A stretch of 64,000 bases of DNA from Actinoplanes sichuanensis (GTDB lineage: Bacteria; Actinomycetota; Actinomycetes; Mycobacteriales; Micromonosporaceae): NCBI RefSeq assembly GCF_033097365.1, contig NZ_AP028461.1, positions 1,364,001-1,428,000 on the forward strand. The letters run 5' to 3'. Under the pieces are notes generated by a model. It saw nothing but the letters and a program-made list of their open reading frames with translations. It ran no database searches and had not been told where the DNA came from. Made by a program: the position numbers and the translations under genes. Below, in pieces: positions 61,822 through 64,000 of this stretch (within the stretch, counting starts at the first letter, position 1; every line of letters begins with the position of its first letter).

Positions 61822-63451
61822 CCCGCCCCCGCCCGCTCCCGGCCCGGTGACCTCGGTCCCGGCCGCTCGCGGTCCGTCAGCATCCGACCTGCCTGTTTCC
61901 GGTCCGGTGGCGTCCGCCCCGTCCGCTTCCGGTGCGCCAGGGTCCGACGTGCCCGCTTCCGGCCCGTTTGCTTCAGTCCCGGTGGTGCCTGCCGTTCACC
62001 CGACTCCGTCGCAGCGTTCGGTTCAGACCAGCGCCGATCCAGCGGCCGGTGGGGCGTGGGGGAGTGCTGGCGGCTCCCCGCCGGGGTTTGGCCGGGAGGA
62101 GGTCGCTGCCGGCGGCTTTCCACAGGCTGTCGGCGAGGAGCAGGCCGTTGACGGCGGATCTGAGTCGACCGGTGGTGAGGCTGAGTCGGCCGGCGGTGAG
62201 GCTGAGTCGGCCGGCGGTGAGGGTCGGGCCGGTGACGACGGGACGGTGGCCGGCCGGGAGCGGCGGGCTGATGCCGCTCGGGCTCTGGATCGGACGAAGC
62301 TGCTGGCCGCGCGGTTGAAAGCGGCCGGCGCCCAGCCGTACCTGGCGTCGGCGCTGTACAGCCTGACCGTGGTGCCCAGCCACGACGTGCCGACCATGGG
62401 GGTTGATCGGCACTGGCGGTGCTACGTCAACCCGGGGTTCGTCGACGGCACGCCCGTGCATGAGCTGGCCGCTGTCTGGGTGCACGAGGTCGCCCACCTG
62501 CTGCGGGATCACCACGGGCGGTCGGCGCTGGTGGCGCCGGAGATGCGACACGATCATCATCGGGTCAACATCGCTCAGGACTGCGAGATCAACGACGACA
62601 TCTCGTCGCTGCCGTCGAATGCGTTGCGGCCGGCCATGTTCGGGTTGCCGGACGGGCAGATGTTCGAGCAGTATCTGCCCGGCATTCCGGCCACCCCGCA
62701 CCATCCGGAGTGCGGTTCCGGCGCGCATGGCCGGTCGATGCCGTGGGAGATCTCCGACGCGGCCCGGGTCAGTCCGGTCGAGGCCGCCGCCATCCGCCGC
62801 CAGACCGCCGACGACATGCGCAACCACGCCCGGTCGCGCGGGCGGATCCCGGCCGGCTGGCGGCGCTGGGCCGACGAGATCCTGGAACCCACCGTCGACT
62901 GGCGGCGAGCCCTCACCGGGGCCGTCCGGGAGGCCGCGTCCTGGGCTTCCGGGGCGGTCGACTACACCTATTCGCGGCCGTCGCGGCGCGGGGCGGCCGT
63001 ACCGCGGGTGGTCTTCCCGAGTCTGCGCCGCCCGATGCCTCGGGTGGCCGTCGTGGTCGACACGTCGGGTTCGATGGGCGGCGACGAGTTGCGGGCCGTC
63101 CTCGGCGAGGTCGCCGGTGTGCTCCGGGCCGTCGGGATCGGGCGTAACCGGGTGACCGTCCTGGCGTGTGACGCCGACGTGCACGAGGTCCGCCGGGTCA
63201 ACACGGTCGGCGACGTGGTGCTGGCCGGTGGCGGCGGGACCGACATGCGGGTCGGCATCGATCAGGCACTACGTGCTCAGGAGCGGCCGCACATCATCAT
63301 CGTCCTGACCGACGGTTACACCCCGTGGCCGGATGGCCGGCCCGGCAACGTGCGGGTGATCGCCGGTGTGGTCGGCGAGGGCGCCGAGCCGCCACCGTCC
63401 TGGATCGAGACGGTCGCGATCCCGCTCGACCAGACCTCAGCGCACGGGTGA
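61811..63451 (+). CDS. DUF2201-like VWA protein with metallopeptidase motif
   Basis: 546 residues from GTG 61811. Residues 1-150 are disordered and rich in Pro/Ser/Ala/Gly, with 7-residue repeats. Residues about 160-370 form a metallopeptidase-like domain with H-E-V-A-H (H225, E226, H229) and more His (R-D-H-H). The C-terminal VWA-like domain has MIDAS D-T-S-G-S (D417, S419, S421) and G-G-G-T-D. This is the usual partner of MoxR ATPases (DUF2201 pairing). It may cleave or remodel a partner in an ATP-dependent way. Confidence 0.87.
   Translation: MAPDPPPPAPGPVTSVPAARGPSASDLPVSGPVASAPSASGAPGSDVPASGPFASVPVVPAVHPTPSQRSVQTSADPAAGGAWGSAGGSPPGFGREEVAAGGFPQAVGEEQAVDGGSESTGGEAESAGGEAESAGGEGRAGDDGTVAGRERRADAARALDRTKLLAARLKAAGAQPYLASALYSLTVVPSHDVPTMGVDRHWRCYVNPGFVDGTPVHELAAVWVHEVAHLLRDHHGRSALVAPEMRHDHHRVNIAQDCEINDDISSLPSNALRPAMFGLPDGQMFEQYLPGIPATPHHPECGSGAHGRSMPWEISDAARVSPVEAAAIRRQTADDMRNHARSRGRIPAGWRRWADEILEPTVDWRRALTGAVREAASWASGAVDYTYSRPSRRGAAVPRVVFPSLRRPMPRVAVVVDTSGSMGGDELRAVLGEVAGVLRAVGIGRNRVTVLACDADVHEVRRVNTVGDVVLAGGGGTDMRVGIDQALRAQERPHIIIVLTDGYTPWPDGRPGNVRVIAGVVGEGAEPPPSWIETVAIPLDQTSAHG
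62161..62221 (+). repeat. 21-nt repeats in the VWA gene
   Basis: About three tandem copies of a 21-nt unit (GAGGCTGAGTCGGCCGGCGG type) encode E-A-E-S-A-G-G in the disordered N-terminus. All in frame; likely expansion by slippage. Confidence 0.7.
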
Positions 63452-63767
63452 TCGGCGCGCCGGTCACCCGACATGGCGTCGGTGCCGGCTGATCGGCCAT
63501 CGGCGATCGATGAGGTGACCGGAGTGGATGCAATGGGGCGGTGGCGAGCCGTCGGAGCGAACGGCTCGGTGGGCGTGGGAACTGGACGCCCGTGAGGCGT
63601 GCGGCTCAGGGCGCCGGGCCGGGTCCGGCTGCCTCGCTCGGTGGGACCGCGACGGGACAGGGGTCGCAGCCGACTAAGTTAATCCCAAGACGTTCCTCAG
63701 ACTATGAATAACACGGCATGAGCTGTACGCCTTTCATCAGAAGTTAATCGTGGTTTACATTCTTGGA
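63452..63767. other. Intergenic region upstream of the mpaB-like gene
   Basis: About 315 bases with no gene seen. The last 110 bases are AT-richer and carry two direct repeats of AAGTTAATC (63676-63684 and 63741-63749), 65 bp apart, probably promoter or operator elements of the gene that follows. Confidence 0.5.
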
Positions 63768-64000
63768 ATGGATGAAGGTCTCTTCGACGACAGCGCGGTC
63801 ATTCGGCGCGTGGCCCGCGAAGGGCTCCTGCTCGCCGGGGGCGGGCGGGCCACACTGCTCCAGATCGCACATCCGGGCGTCGCTCAGGGCGTCTACGACC
63901 ACAGCAACTTCGCCGAGCGTCCGCTCGACCGGCTGCGCACCACGATGAGCTACGTGTTCGGCGTGCTCTTCGGCACCGTCGAGGAGGGTGCGGCGATCAG
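63768..64000 (+). CDS. MpaB-family (DUF2236) oxygenase, N-terminal part
   Basis: The first 77 codons are seen: M-D-E-G-L-F-D-D-S-A, then L-L-L-A-G-G-G-R-A-T-L-L-Q-I-A-H-P-G-V-A-Q-G-V-Y-D-H-S. This is typical of the heme-linked MpaB/latex-clearing oxygenase family (DUF2236), where the H-P helix contributes a ligand. The gene continues past the window. Little upstream Shine-Dalgarno; possibly leaderless. Confidence 0.85.
   Translation, partial: MDEGLFDDSAVIRRVAREGLLLAGGGRATLLQIAHPGVAQGVYDHSNFAERPLDRLRTTMSYVFGVLFGTVEEGAAI

Overview
The window is high-GC actinobacterial DNA: GC-rich third codon positions, many GTG starts, and genes packed with 1-4 nt stop/start overlaps. The gene content (secreted cellulases and a mannanase, CebR-type operators, a c-di-AMP riboswitch before an Rpf-like gene, DivIVA-like, ECF41 sigma and LRV proteins) suggests a soil member of the Micromonosporaceae, most likely Actinoplanes-like. 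That placement is inference. No rRNA operon, ordinary tRNA, insertion sequence, prophage or CRISPR array was seen.

Layout. 1-5.1 kb: CPBP protease, an Rpf/LysM gene behind a c-di-AMP riboswitch, a phosphotransferase, and a small-membrane-protein/ECF sigma pair. 5.5-14.2 kb: MarR/MFS efflux pair, GH76 mannanase, HELGH protein, MMPL transporter coupled to a beta-lactamase-fold hydrolase, and a P-loop kinase. 14.4-21.6 kb: CebR-box GH5-FN3-CBM2 cellulase, LRV repeat protein, PAS-EAL protein, WYL regulator with a divergent VOC protein, and a trypsin-like protease. 21.6-29.4 kb: penicillin acylase with a discoidin domain, dienelactone hydrolase, DUF4184 protein, LacI regulator facing an AbfB-domain anchored protein across repeated LacI-type operators, and a DivIVA-like protein. 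29.4-34.7 kb: ECF41 sigma/AhpD pair, a chemoreceptor, and small signalling proteins. 34.7-40.7 kb: aldolase-aminotransferase fusion, FGGY kinase and a decayed PotD-like gene, with a divergent PucR-type regulator. 40.7-44.4 kb: metzincin, Rrf2/NIPSNAP pair and an RTX protein. 44.6-48.2 kb: TetR - thioesterase/patatin fusion - acyl-CoA dehydrogenase operon under two palindromes. 48.2-51.8 kb: an 18-codon ORF, APC permease, unknown protein and PLP decarboxylase. 52-55.7 kb: second CebR-box GH5, TetR/O-methyltransferase pair on a shared 20-bp palindrome, and a lone hypA. 55.8-63.5 kb: the most unusual block. 63.8 kb to the end: start of an MpaB-family oxygenase.

The 55.8-63.5 kb block encodes an LRR protein, two paralogous ankyrin proteins, a MoxR AAA ATPase and a metallopeptidase-like VWA protein. 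Three near-identical promoters in it match, or nearly match, the RecA-independent (PafBC-type) DNA-damage promoter TGTCRGTG-N8-TAnnnT. The first transcript should open with a tRNA-like fold placed just upstream of the Shine-Dalgarno of the LRR gene. I read the block as a damage-inducible stress or conflict module of MoxR-VWA type. That reading is inference, and the block is the best candidate here for an undescribed system.
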